From positions 1 to 64,000 of the forward strand of contig NZ_JADKPN010000012.1 of the NCBI RefSeq assembly GCF_015352455.1: a DNA stretch of 64,000 nucleotides, read 5' to 3'. Positions 1 through 8,574 of this stretch are shown piece after piece. The DNA comes from Nocardioides islandensis (GTDB taxonomy: Bacteria; Actinomycetota; Actinomycetes; Propionibacteriales; Nocardioidaceae). Made by a program: the position numbers and the translations under genes. The notes beneath the pieces are model-generated. The model searched no databases. It had not been told where the DNA came from and saw nothing but the letters and a program-made list of their open reading frames with translations. Positions within the stretch are counted from its first letter, which is position 1. Each line of letters opens with the position of its first letter.

Positions 1-517
1 CCGTCGCGGTGTCCCCGTCGCGCTTGATGCGCACCTGGTCACCCTGGGTCTCCACCTGCGACGCCAACGTCACCTGCGGCACCCCCAACCGCTCGGCCAG
101 CATCGCCGGCAACACCCCCATCGACCCGTCGGTCGAGGCCATCCCACACATCACCAGGTCCGGCACCCCACCACCAGCGGCCTTCTTCACCGCGGCGGCC
201 AGCACCAACGACGTCGCGATCGCATCCGACCCCGCGATCGCCTCGTCCGAGACGTGCACGCCCGCGTCCGCACCCATCTGCAGCGCCTTGCGCACCGCAT
301 CCGCGGCCTTCTCCGGACCGACGGTCACCGCCGTCACCGTCACGTCGTCGGGGCTCTCGGCCTTCTCTTTCAACCGCAACGCCTGCTCCACGGCGTACTC
401 GTCCAGCTCCGACAACAACCCGTCCACACCCACCCGATCCACGGTGTAGTCGGACTCGAAATGCCGGTCCGCAGTCGCATCCGGCACATGCTTCACACAC
501 ACGACGATGGAGGTCAC
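1..517 (-). CDS. etfB: Electron transfer flavoprotein subunit beta, 3' end cut off by the window
   Basis: EtfB is one half of the cytoplasmic flavoprotein that takes electrons from acyl-CoA dehydrogenases and passes them toward the quinone pool. The visible 172 codons start VTSIVVCVKHVPDATADRH, the family's N-terminus, then show LDEYAVEQALRLKE and, further on, GMASTDGSMGVLPAMLAERL, typical of the conserved core. The family is about 260 residues, so roughly the last third lies left of position 1, where etfA would be expected next. The GTG at 517 is chosen because it gives the family N-terminus; I see no good Shine-Dalgarno. The role fits the enoyl-CoA hydratase 2 kb away. Identification is firm; only completeness is missing. 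Confidence 0.9.
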   Translation of the reverse strand, partial: MTSIVVCVKHVPDATADRHFESDYTVDRVGVDGLLSELDEYAVEQALRLKEKAESPDDVTVTAVTVGPEKAADAVRKALQMGADAGVHVSDEAIAGSDAIATSLVLAAAVKKAAGGGVPDLVMCGMASTDGSMGVLPAMLAERLGVPQVTLASQVETQGDQVRIKRDGDTAT

Positions 518-601
518 GGGCCCGAGGCTACTAGCGCGTAACCGGCGCCTGACACCGCGTCAGCCGTGCGATGACTCACAGCGAGGCACCGGTCACACGT
601 C

Positions 602-624
602 GGTCGGAGGCGTGCCTCCCGACC
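602..624. terminator. Imperfect hairpin downstream of the exported Ig-like gene
   Basis: GGTCGGAGGC and GCCTCCCGACC form an imperfect stem (one bulged base) around a very short loop, directly after the stop codon of the gene on the minus strand. There is no T-run, as is usual in high-GC actinobacteria, so terminator function is inferred from position and pairing alone. Confidence 0.4.
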
Positions 625-628
625 CCGT

Positions 629-1801
629 TCAAGTGATGTTGAGCTTGACCTGGCTGGTCGAGCGCTTGAGCGTCGGAGAGCCCAGGTACTTGGCCACGAT
701 GAGGTACGTGCCGGCCTTGCGGACGTTGGCGAACACCGTCCTGGCCTTGTCCCTGCTGGTCAGCGCGACGGTCGCCGTGCGGAGCTTCGTGCCGTTCCGC
801 TTGAGGGTGAACTTCACCGAACCGGCGACGTCGGTGCCGAACTCGGCGACGACCAGGGCCTTGCCGACGAGCCGGAAACGGGTGTCCCGGTAGGTCATCG
901 AGGCGGTCGTGGTGGTCGGCCCGCGCACCACGGTGAAGGCGGTGGTGGCCTGGCTGGGCGCCTTGGTCTTGTCGGTGGGGGTGAAGACGGCGGTGACGTG
1001 GTTGGGACCCATCGTGAGCGCCTGTGGGAGGTCGGCCCTCGCCTTGCCGCCCTTGACGGCGACGGTCACGGTCTTGCCGCCATAGGTGAAGGCGACCGAG
1101 CCCGAGGGCTTCGAGCTGCTGCCGCTCTGGGTGACCTCCGCACGGGCGACGGGCATGGAGCCGTACCCGACCGGTGCGTCGACGGTGAGCGTCGTGGTGG
1201 TCGTCGTCTGCACCGCGGTCACGCTGTCGACGAGGAGGTTCTGACCGGTGGCGGGCGTCAGCGCACAGGTGAACGTCGTGACGCCGGGGGCGACGGTGTT
1301 GCCGGCCGTGTCCTTCGGCGTCAGCGTGGCGGTGAAGTTCCCGGCCCCGATCAGGATCGTGGTGCCGACCGCCTTGGCGGTGATCGTGCCGCCCGGGCCT
1401 GTCCCGATGAGGTGCATCGGCGTCCCCGGAGCCGGGACCGCGGTCTTGGGAATCGTCAGCGTCGAGACGCGGCTCACGCCGTCGACCGTGCCGGTGGACT
1501 GGCTGGTCCCCTCGACGGTGGCCACGTTGAGCCCGCGCAAGGTGGTCGCGAGCGTCTCCGGGATCGTCACGTCGGAGGTCACGGTGATGGGCACGGTCAT
1601 CCCGGAGCCGAGGGTGGCCGGTGCGTTGGTGTCCACGACCGCGCTGAAGTCGTACTCGCCGGCGTTCGGGCTGGTCGTGCAGTGGTAGGTGAGGGCCACG
1701 CTGGCGGCCTGGGTGGGTGCGGTGAGGACCACAGCACCAGAAGCGACCAGGGCACCGGTCGCGATCAGGGCACGGCGGACGAGCTGAGAGGAGGTCGTCA
1801 T
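629..1801 (-). CDS. Secreted protein with Ig-like repeat domains
   Basis: Predicted exported protein of 390 residues and unknown role. It has a twin-basic N-terminus (LVRRALIATGALVASGAVVL) followed by an APTQA-A type signal peptidase site near residue 32. Residues about 33-195 contain a beta-rich region starting LTYHCTTSP and containing RGLNVATVEGTSQ, resembling the DUF6801-type domain of actinobacterial surface proteins. The rest looks like two Ig-like folds (about 200-295 and 300-390) with bacterial Ig features such as GSVAFTYGGKTVTV. No cell-wall anchor is seen, so it may be released. Two ATGs are possible. The second, at 1801, is chosen because GAGAGG lies 9 nt upstream of it and directly touches the first. 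The membrane-protein gene ending at 1815 is just upstream and may share its transcript. Confidence 0.7.
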   Translation of the reverse strand: MTTSSQLVRRALIATGALVASGAVVLTAPTQAASVALTYHCTTSPNAGEYDFSAVVDTNAPATLGSGMTVPITVTSDVTIPETLATTLRGLNVATVEGTSQSTGTVDGVSRVSTLTIPKTAVPAPGTPMHLIGTGPGGTITAKAVGTTILIGAGNFTATLTPKDTAGNTVAPGVTTFTCALTPATGQNLLVDSVTAVQTTTTTTLTVDAPVGYGSMPVARAEVTQSGSSSKPSGSVAFTYGGKTVTVAVKGGKARADLPQALTMGPNHVTAVFTPTDKTKAPSQATTAFTVVRGPTTTTASMTYRDTRFRLVGKALVVAEFGTDVAGSVKFTLKRNGTKLRTATVALTSRDKARTVFANVRKAGTYLIVAKYLGSPTLKRSTSQVKLNIT

Positions 1802-1814
1802 GCCCGCCATCCTC

Positions 1815-2219
1815 TCAGGGGCGGATGATCCGGTCCACGATCCTTCCGGCGACCAGCCAGACGATGGCCGCCAGCCCCCAGTTGAGCAGGGCGTCCTTCA
1901 CCTCGGCCGTCTCGGCGTTCTTGTCGTCGAACCCGAAGACGCCGTCCTTCCGGTCGAACACGCCGAGGTCGATCTTGTTGGCGAGGTCGAGCACGAACTT
2001 CACCGCGTCGTTGTCGCGGTTCACGGTGTCCTTCAACGCGATCAGCAGTGCGCCGATCGCCAGGACCAGCGCGGCGAGCACGCAGACCAGCCAGACCAGC
2101 TGGGCCAGCCGGAGACGGACGAGGTCGACGCCCGCCTTCGCCTTGGCGGCCGCGGCCGCGCCGCGCCTGGGCTTCTGCTCGCCCGGGGTCGAGGGCGTCT
2201 CGGTCGTCTCGTCAGCCAC
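1815..2219 (-). CDS. Small two-helix membrane protein
   Basis: Unrecognised 134-residue protein. The first 30 residues are polar and Ala/Lys-rich. A long hydrophobic helix follows at about 38-63 (LAQLVWLVCVLAALVLAIGA), then a charged loop carrying repeated Asp/Lys (NKIDLGVFDRKDGVFGFDDK), and a second hydrophobic helix at about 112-128 ending in a basic tail. The pattern predicts both termini in the cytoplasm with an external acidic loop. The stop is 13 nt before the start of the secreted Ig-like protein, so the two are probably co-transcribed and may work together at the envelope. No enzymatic motif is visible. Confidence 0.7.
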   Translation of the reverse strand: MADETTETPSTPGEQKPRRGAAAAAKAKAGVDLVRLRLAQLVWLVCVLAALVLAIGALLIALKDTVNRDNDAVKFVLDLANKIDLGVFDRKDGVFGFDDKNAETAEVKDALLNWGLAAIVWLVAGRIVDRIIRP

Positions 2220-2291
2220 GGTCCGTCCTTCGGGGTCAGGTGCTCCCAGCTAGAGGTCCAGCCTGGCACGTCCCGAGCCGGTTCACGGGGA

Positions 2292-3071
2292 TCACCGGCC
2301 GACGAAGCCCGCCTTGCCGGGCCCGTTCTCGACGAAGGACCGCATGCCGATGTCGCGGTCCTCGGTCGCGAAGAGCGCCGCGAACTGCTGTCGCTCGATC
2401 TCCAGCCCGGTCTCCAGGTCGACCTCGATGCCGCGGTCGATGCTCTCCTTCGCCGCTCGGAGGGCGTACGACGCGGCGTTCGCGAAGCGTCCGGCCCACG
2501 AGACCGCCTCGGCGTACACCTGGTCGGCCGGGAACACCTTGTCCACCATCCCGATCGCCAGCGCCTCGGTCGCCTTCACGAACCGTCCCGTGAACACGAT
2601 GTCCTTGGCCTTGCTCGGGCCGACCAGCCGCGTCAGCCGCTGGGTGCCGCCGGCGCCGGGGATGACGCCCAGCAGGATCTCCGGCTGGCCGAGGACGGCG
2701 TCCTCGGCGGCGTACCGGACGTCGGCACACAGCGTCAGCTCGCAGCCGCCCCCGAGGGCGTAGCCGTTGATCGCGGCGATCACCGGCTTGGGGATGCGGG
2801 CGACGGCGGAGAACGCCGACTGCAGGGCGCCGGAGCGGCGGACCATGTCGGTGTAGGACATGTCGGCCATCTCCTTGATGTCCGCACCGGCGGCGAAGAC
2901 GTTCTCGCCGCCCCAGACGACCACGGCCTTCACGTCGTCACGGTCGCTCGCCTCGGCCGCGGCGGCCCGGATCTCCTCCTGGACCTGGACGTTGAGGGCG
3001 TTCATCTTCGGCCGGTCCAGCCGGATCGTGCCGACGCCGTCGGCCACCTCGAGGCGTACGAACTCGCCCAT
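2292..3071 (-). CDS. Enoyl-CoA hydratase/isomerase family protein
   Basis: Crotonase-fold enzyme of 259 residues, the usual length for a stand-alone enoyl-CoA hydratase, acting in the cytoplasm on trans-2-enoyl-CoA thioesters in beta-oxidation. Recognisable parts are the CoA/oxyanion segment AAGADIKEM near residue 60, the second oxyanion-hole segment INGYALGGGCELTLCADV near 105, and LGQPEILLGVIPGAGGTQRL near 130, which carries the second catalytic glutamate. Both glutamate positions of true hydratases appear to be kept, so hydratase activity is more likely than isomerase only. It is divergent from glgX with 63 bp between starts. Substrate chain length cannot be read from the sequence. Confidence 0.88.
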   Translation of the reverse strand: MGEFVRLEVADGVGTIRLDRPKMNALNVQVQEEIRAAAAEASDRDDVKAVVVWGGENVFAAGADIKEMADMSYTDMVRRSGALQSAFSAVARIPKPVIAAINGYALGGGCELTLCADVRYAAEDAVLGQPEILLGVIPGAGGTQRLTRLVGPSKAKDIVFTGRFVKATEALAIGMVDKVFPADQVYAEAVSWAGRFANAASYALRAAKESIDRGIEVDLETGLEIERQQFAALFATEDRDIGMRSFVENGPGKAGFVGR

Positions 3072-3134
3072 CTCTGTCTCCTGTCTCCACCAACTGATCG
3101 GGTCCTTGTCGCGCGACCGACCCTAGCCACCACA

Positions 3135-5285
3135 ATGTGCCGGGTGAGTTCGGAGAGCTGGCCGGAGAGCTGGCGGTGGCGCACCCGCGACGAGAAGCTG
3201 GAGGTGTGGCCGGGCCGGCACCAGGACCTGGGCGCGACGTGGGCCCCCGAGGCCACGAACTTCGCCGTGCACGCCCCCGAGGCCACTGCGGTGTGGGTCT
3301 GCCTCTTCGACGAGGAGGGCGTGGAGACGAGGCACCAGCTGACCGAGCACACCCTCGGGGTCTGGAACGGACAGCTGCCGGGCGTCCAGGTCGGCCAGCG
3401 CTACGGCTTCCGGGCCGACGGCCCCTGGGACCCCCGGCACGGCCGGCGGTTCAACCCGCAGAAGCTCCTGCTCGACCCGTATGCGCTGGCCATCGACGGC
3501 GAGCCGGTGCCCGGCCCCTCGCTGCTCGACCACGTGGCCGACGGTCGGCGCAGCAAGTCCGACTCGGCCGCCGCGATGCCGCGCAGCGTCGTGGTGCACG
3601 ACGAGTTCGACTGGGGCGACGACATCCCGATGCGCCGCCGCTGGCGGGACACCGTCATCTACGAGCTGCACGTGAAGGGCTTCACCCAGCTGCACAACGA
3701 GATCCCCGAGCACCTGCGTGGCACGTACGCCGGGCTGGGGACGCCCACGGTCACCAACTACCTCAACGACCTCGGCGTGACGGCCGTCGAGCTGATGCCG
3801 GTGCAGCAGTTCTTCACCGAGCCCGCCGTCGCCGCGCGGGGCATGAAGAACTACTGGGGCTACAACACGATCGGGTTCTTCGCGCCGCACGCGGCGTACT
3901 CCTCCTCGGGCACGCGCGGCCAGCAGGTCCGGGAGTTCAAGGAGATGGTGCGCAGCTTTCATCGCGCCGGCATCGAGGTGTACCTCGACGTGGTCTACAA
4001 CCACACGGCCGAGGGCGAGTCGTCCGGGCCGACGTACGCGTTCCGGGGGCTCGACGACCTCGGGTTCTACAAGCGGTCGGGCGCGCCCGGCAGCGCGTAC
4101 TGGGACGTCACTGGCTGCGGCAACACCGTCGACTCCTCCAACATCCACGCGCTGCGGCTGATCCTGGACTCGCTGCGGTACTGGGTCACCGAGATGCACG
4201 TCGACGGTTTCCGCTTCGACCTGGCATCGGCCCTCGCCCGCACCGGGCACGAGATCGACCTGCGCAGCGCGTTCCTCACCACGATCGGGCAGGACCCCGT
4301 GCTGCGGTACGTGAAGCTGATCGCCGAGCCGTGGGACGCCTCCATGGACGGCTACCGCGTCGGGTCGTTCCCGCCGCCCTGGGTCGAGTGGAACGACACC
4401 TACCGCGACACGATGCGCGACTTCTGGATCCGGCCCGGCCAGATCAGCGCGGTGGCGTCGCGGCTGGCGGGCTCGTCGGACCTGTACGCCGACGACGGCC
4501 GGTCGCCGTACTCCTCGGTGAACTTCGTGACCGCCCACGACGGGTTCACCGTCAGGGACCTGGTGTCCTACGACCGCAAGCACAACGAGGCCAACGGCGA
4601 GCACGACCGCGACGGGTCCGACAACAACCGGTCCTGGAACCACGGCGTCGAGGGCGAGACCGACGACCCGGAGATCGTCGCGCTGCGGCGGCGGCAGGCC
4701 GCGAACCTGATGATCACGCTGGCGCTGTCCAGCGGCTGCCCGATGATCACGGCCGGCGACGAGCGCGGGCGCACCCAGGGCGGCAACAACAACGCCTACG
4801 TCCAGGACAACGAGGTCAGCTGGGTCGACTGGCGCCCCGACGACGCCTGGCTGGACGTCTACGAGCTGACCAAGACCGCGCTGCGGCTGCGCCGCGACCA
4901 CCACACGCTGCGGCAGCGCCACCACCTGGCCGGCACCCCCACGCTCGAGGGCGGCCCGAAGGACCTGGCCTGGATCCACCCGTCGGGCCGGGAGATGGAG
5001 GCGCACGACTGGTACGACGAGGGGCTCCACGTCATCGGCATGTTCGTCTCCGGCGACCCGCTCCGCTCCCCCGGCCCGCACGGTGAGCAGCAGCGCGACT
5101 CCTCGTTCCTGATCTGGCTGAACGCCGACGACGACGAAGTCGAGGTGACCCTCCCGAAGAACGAGTACGTGCAGTCCGGCGAGGTCGTCCTCTCCACCTG
5201 CGCCGACCACCCGATCGGCACGCCGGTCGACGCGGGCGACGTGCTGACCTTCGGTCCCCGCACCGTGGTCGTGCTGCGCCACTGA
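3135..5285 (+). CDS. glgX: Glycogen debranching enzyme GlgX
   Basis: GlgX hydrolyses alpha-1,6 branch points in glycogen, mainly the short stubs left by phosphorylase. The 716-residue protein has an N-terminal CBM48-like domain (about 20-130), a GH13 barrel (about 165-560) and a C-terminal beta domain. The catalytic residues are visible: the nucleophile Asp in VDGFRFDLASAL near residue 362, the acid/base Glu in LIAEPWD near 397, and the third carboxylate in FVTAHDGFT near 468. ATG 3135 is used. A GTG at 3144 is an alternative, and TAGCCA just upstream could be a -10 of a leaderless message. It converges on glgP, with a 22-nt repeat array between the two stop codons, so the two degradative enzymes flank a probable shared terminator. 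Confidence 0.95.
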   Translation: MCRVSSESWPESWRWRTRDEKLEVWPGRHQDLGATWAPEATNFAVHAPEATAVWVCLFDEEGVETRHQLTEHTLGVWNGQLPGVQVGQRYGFRADGPWDPRHGRRFNPQKLLLDPYALAIDGEPVPGPSLLDHVADGRRSKSDSAAAMPRSVVVHDEFDWGDDIPMRRRWRDTVIYELHVKGFTQLHNEIPEHLRGTYAGLGTPTVTNYLNDLGVTAVELMPVQQFFTEPAVAARGMKNYWGYNTIGFFAPHAAYSSSGTRGQQVREFKEMVRSFHRAGIEVYLDVVYNHTAEGESSGPTYAFRGLDDLGFYKRSGAPGSAYWDVTGCGNTVDSSNIHALRLILDSLRYWVTEMHVDGFRFDLASALARTGHEIDLRSAFLTTIGQDPVLRYVKLIAEPWDASMDGYRVGSFPPPWVEWNDTYRDTMRDFWIRPGQISAVASRLAGSSDLYADDGRSPYSSVNFVTAHDGFTVRDLVSYDRKHNEANGEHDRDGSDNNRSWNHGVEGETDDPEIVALRRRQAANLMITLALSSGCPMITAGDERGRTQGGNNNAYVQDNEVSWVDWRPDDAWLDVYELTKTALRLRRDHHTLRQRHHLAGTPTLEGGPKDLAWIHPSGREMEAHDWYDEGLHVIGMFVSGDPLRSPGPHGEQQRDSSFLIWLNADDDEVEVTLPKNEYVQSGEVVLSTCADHPIGTPVDAGDVLTFGPRTVVVLRH

Positions 5286-5288
5286 CCG

Positions 5289-5469
5289 CCGAGTTGCGCC
5301 TCCGGCGCGGCCGAGTTGCGCCTCCGGCACGGTCGAGTTGCGCCTCCGGCACGGCCGAGTTGCGCCTCCGGCACGGCCGAGTTGCGCCTCCGGCACGGTC
5401 GAGTTGCGCCGCGGGCGCACGTACGGGCGATCCGAGGCGAAACTCAGGGGTGCCGGAGGCGCAACTCGG
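5289..5469. repeat. 22-nt tandem array with inverted end copy
   Basis: Five nearly identical 22-nt units with core GAGTTGCGCCTCCGGC followed by ACGGYC lie head to tail from 5291, followed by one diverged unit (GAGTTGCGCCGCGGGC). After a 28-nt spacer, the core appears once more in inverted orientation at about 5451-5468. The array fills the gap between the converging stops of glgX and glgP. Direct copies followed by an inverted copy can fold into a long hairpin, which would suit a two-way terminator. A related array lies at 38017-38203. Confidence 0.9.
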
Positions 5470-5470
5470 C

Positions 5471-8050
5471 TTACGGGAGCGCGACGACGCCGAGCTCGGC
5501 GACCGAGGCCAGCAGGCTGTTCTTCGGGATGACGCGGACGGTGTAGCCGAAGGCGCCGGAGTGGTCGAGGGTGACGGTGCCGTCGAAGCGGAACCGGCCG
5601 CCGTCGTACGCCTCGGCCACGGACAGCGACCCGGTCGTGGTGTCGACGAGGGCGTCGTCGGCGTCGATCACGCCGTGCACGACCTGGACGTCGACGTCCT
5701 CGGGAGTCAGCGAGCCGAGGGCGACGAAGGCCCGCACGTTGAGGACGTCGCCGACCTCGGGGGCGTCACCGACGCCGCCGGACTCGACGTGCTCGACGCG
5801 TACCTCGCCCCAGCCGTTCCTGACCTTCTTCTTCCAGGCCGCGAGCGTCGCAGCGCCGGCGTAGTCGTCGTTGAGGGCGCGGCCGTTGACGGCGGCGGGC
5901 GTGTAGAGGTTGCGCGTGTAGTCGCGCACCATCCGCGACGCCAGCACCTTGGGGCCGAGCGACTTCAGCGTGTGCCGGACCATCTCCAGCCAGCGGGTGG
6001 GCACGCCGTCGCCGTCGACGTCGTAGAACTTCGGCGCGACGTCGTTCTCGATCAGGTCGTAGAGCGCGTTGGCCTCGATGTCGTCACGACGGTCGGGGTC
6101 GTCGACGCCGTCCGCGGACGGGATCGCCCAGCCGTTGTTGCCGTCGTACCACTCGTCCCACCAGCCGTCGAGGATCGACAGGTTGAGCCCGCCGTTCAGC
6201 GCGGCCTTCATGCCGGACGTGCCGCAGGCCTCGTAGGGACGCAGCGGGTTGTTGAGCCAGACGTCGCAGCCGGGGTACAGCGGCTGGGCCATCGCGATGT
6301 CGTAGTTCGGGAGGAAGACGATGCGGTGGCGCACCTCCGGGTCGTCGGCGAACCGGACGATCTCCTGGATCAGCTTCTTGCCGCCGTCGTCGGCGGGGTG
6401 CGACTTGCCGGCGATGATCAGCTGCACCGGACGCTCGGGGTGAAGCAGGAGCTTCTTGAGCCGGCCCGGGTCGCGCAGCATCAGGGTGAGCCGCTTGTAC
6501 GACGGCACGCGACGCGCGAACCCGATCGTCAGCACGTCGGGGTCCAGGGCCGAGTCGACCCAGCCGAGCTCCGCCTTCGCGATGCCGCGGCTCAGGCTCG
6601 ACTTGGTCACCCGGCGACGGGCGTCGTGCACCAGCCGCTCGCGCAGCTCGCGCTTGACCGCCCAGATCTCGGTGCCGGGCACCTCGTCGACGGCCCGGAA
6701 GAACACGTCGACGTCGTCGCCGTCGGGGTCGGCCCCGCGGGACGCGGCCAGCTCGATGACCTCGCGGGCCACCCAGGTCGGCGCGTGCACGCCGTTGGTG
6801 ATCGAGCCGATCGGCACCTCGGCCTCGTCGAACGCCGGCCACAGGCCGTTGAACATCTCGCGGCTGACGTGACCGTGCAGCAGCGAGACGCCGTTGGCGC
6901 GCTGGGAGAGCCGGAAGCCCATGACCGCCATGTTGAAGACGCTGGAGTCACCGCCCTCGTAGTCCTCGGCGCCGAGGGCCAGGACCTTCTCGACCGGGAT
7001 GCCGGCCGTCGGGCCGGTCTTGCCGAAGTACTGCTCGACCAGCTCGCGCGGGAACCGGTCGATGCCCGCGGGCACCGGGGTGTGGGTGGTGAAGACGGTG
7101 GACGCCCGGGACACCTCGAGCGCGGTGTCCCAGTCGAGGGCCGGGCCGTCGGCCCCGACCGTGAGCTCGCGGATCCGCTCCAGGCCGAGGAAGCCGGCGT
7201 GGCCCTCGTTGGTGTGGAACACCTCGGGGTCCGGTGCGCCGGTGATGCGGGAGTACACGCGGAGGGCGCGAACGCCACCGACGCCGAGCAGCAGCTCCTG
7301 GCGGAGGCGGTGCTCCTTCTGGCCGCCGTACAGCCGGTCGGTCACCTCGCGGTACTGGTCGGGGTTGCCCTCGACGTCGGAGTCGAGCAGCAGCAGCGGG
7401 ACGCGGCCGACGTGAGCCACCCAGATCCGGGCGATGAGGTCGGGGCCGCCGGGCATCTCGATGGAGACGGTGGCGCGCTCGCCGCTGCTCTCGCGGAGCA
7501 GGGACAGCGGCAGCTCGTCGGGGTCGAGGACGGGGTAGGTCTCCTGCTGCCAGCCCTCGCGGGACAGCGACTGCTTGAAGTACCCCGCCTTGTAGAGCAG
7601 TCCGACGCCGACCAGCGGCACCCCCAGGTCCGAGGCCGCCTTCAGGTGGTCGCCGGCCAGGATGCCGAGGCCGCCGGAGTACTGCGGGAGCACGGCGGTG
7701 ATGCCGAACTCCGGGGAGAAGTAGGCGATCGCCCGCGGGGCGGCGTCACCGGCCTTGCGCTGGTACCAGCGGTCGGCCGAGAGGTACCCGTCCAGGTCGG
7801 CCTTGGCGGCGTTCAGCCGCTGGACGAACCCGTCGTCCTCGGCCAGCTCGCTCCAACGGTCGCGGCCGACGGCGCCCAGCAGGTGGACCGGGTCGTGGCC
7901 CACGGCGTCCCACGCGACGGGGTCGACCGAGGCGAACACGTCCTGCGTCGCGGGGTGCCAGGACCACCGCAGGTTGCCCGCCAGGTCGGCCAGCGGCTCG
8001 AGGGCCTGGGGCAGGACGGGGCGGACGGTGAATCGACGGATTGCGCGCAC
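5471..8050 (-). CDS. glgP: Alpha-glucan (glycogen) phosphorylase
   Basis: Releases glucose-1-phosphate from non-reducing ends of alpha-1,4-glucan using pyridoxal phosphate. The 859 residues belong to the actinobacterial/Thermotoga-type phosphorylases: an N-terminal DUF3417 region (about 10-120, LADLAGNLRWSWHPATQDVF), then the GT35 core. The PLP-lysine segment EACGTSGMKAALNGGLNLS sits near residue 612, and SHPADDGGKKL and YDIAMAQPLYPGCDVWLNNP are further family blocks. The GTG at 8050 is chosen because codons upstream run into the repeat region and the protein then starts VRAIRRFTVRPVLPQ as in relatives. TACCGT 6 nt before it could be a -10 of a leaderless transcript. A 12-bp palindrome lies 25 nt upstream. 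The gene is divergent from glgE. Confidence 0.94.
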   Translation of the reverse strand: MRAIRRFTVRPVLPQALEPLADLAGNLRWSWHPATQDVFASVDPVAWDAVGHDPVHLLGAVGRDRWSELAEDDGFVQRLNAAKADLDGYLSADRWYQRKAGDAAPRAIAYFSPEFGITAVLPQYSGGLGILAGDHLKAASDLGVPLVGVGLLYKAGYFKQSLSREGWQQETYPVLDPDELPLSLLRESSGERATVSIEMPGGPDLIARIWVAHVGRVPLLLLDSDVEGNPDQYREVTDRLYGGQKEHRLRQELLLGVGGVRALRVYSRITGAPDPEVFHTNEGHAGFLGLERIRELTVGADGPALDWDTALEVSRASTVFTTHTPVPAGIDRFPRELVEQYFGKTGPTAGIPVEKVLALGAEDYEGGDSSVFNMAVMGFRLSQRANGVSLLHGHVSREMFNGLWPAFDEAEVPIGSITNGVHAPTWVAREVIELAASRGADPDGDDVDVFFRAVDEVPGTEIWAVKRELRERLVHDARRRVTKSSLSRGIAKAELGWVDSALDPDVLTIGFARRVPSYKRLTLMLRDPGRLKKLLLHPERPVQLIIAGKSHPADDGGKKLIQEIVRFADDPEVRHRIVFLPNYDIAMAQPLYPGCDVWLNNPLRPYEACGTSGMKAALNGGLNLSILDGWWDEWYDGNNGWAIPSADGVDDPDRRDDIEANALYDLIENDVAPKFYDVDGDGVPTRWLEMVRHTLKSLGPKVLASRMVRDYTRNLYTPAAVNGRALNDDYAGAATLAAWKKKVRNGWGEVRVEHVESGGVGDAPEVGDVLNVRAFVALGSLTPEDVDVQVVHGVIDADDALVDTTTGSLSVAEAYDGGRFRFDGTVTLDHSGAFGYTVRVIPKNSLLASVAELGVVALP

Positions 8051-8074
8051 CGAGCGACGGTAGCGGAGATTCTC

Positions 8075-8086
8075 TGGATCGATCCA
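8075..8086. promoter_or_regulatory. TGGATCGATCCA palindrome in front of glgP
   Basis: A perfect 12-bp palindrome with a central CG lies 25-36 nt upstream of the glgP start codon. Operators of LacI-family sugar regulators typically have this shape (even palindrome, central CG). Its place in front of a glucan phosphorylase makes a carbohydrate-responsive repressor site plausible. No LacI-family gene is in the window, so the regulator is unknown. Confidence 0.5.
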
Positions 8087-8140
8087 AATTGCACCGCGCC
8101 GGGTGAGACGAGCGTGCGAGTCTCGACCGGACGACGCGGG

Positions 8141-8533
8141 CAGGTTGAGGAGCGATCGGCGCGGACCGGAGCGCCAGCGACGGGCGGCGCGACGCGTCTC
8201 GAAACCCTCCAGCAGGACCAGGCACACCCGTTCGCATGGTCTCGACACGGGCTCGCTGACGCTCGCCCGGCTCGACCACCATGACGCCAGACACGGGCTC
8301 GCTGGCGCTCGCCCGGCTCGACCAGCACCACGCCAGCGACGGGCGGCGCGACGCGTCTCGAAACCCTCCAGCAGGACCAGGCACACCCGTTCGGATGGTC
8401 TCGACACGGGCTCGCTGACGCTCGCCCGGCTCGACCACCATGACGCCAGACACGGGCTCGCTGGCGCTCGCCCGGCTCGACCACCATGACGCCAGACGCG
8501 GGCTCGCTGGCGCTCGCCCGGCTCGACCAGCAT
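8141..8533. repeat. Composite repeat between divergent glgP and glgE, with a 159-nt duplication
   Basis: The 524-nt gap between the glgP and glgE starts is mostly repeats and has no gene that I can support. It begins with a GGTTGAGGAGC ... GCGTCTCGAAACC element at 8141. A block starting CGCCAGCGACGGGCGG at 8172 recurs at 8331, a direct duplication with period 159 nt. Within it, CACGGGCTCGCTGACGCTCG followed by CCCGGCTCGACCA recurs five times. Promoters of both genes must lie at the edges of, or inside, this region. Confidence 0.88.
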
Positions 8534-8574
8534 GCGGGTGGACGCCCGGCTTGCACGCGTACCCAGGGTTCGCA

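Noticed and set aside
1800-3134. Upstream extension of the glgX frame over 445 codons
   Set aside because: It runs antisense through the enoyl-CoA hydratase and the small membrane protein and has no family similarity; the family start is at 3135.
3123-5420. Open frame of 765 codons on the strand opposite glgX
   Set aside because: Antisense shadow of glgX: its composition is Val/Asp/Gly/Arg-rich without fold, and glgX shows clear catalytic motifs.
5289-5469. 22-nt tandem array considered as a CRISPR array
   Set aside because: Units are contiguous without unique spacers, and no cas gene is present.
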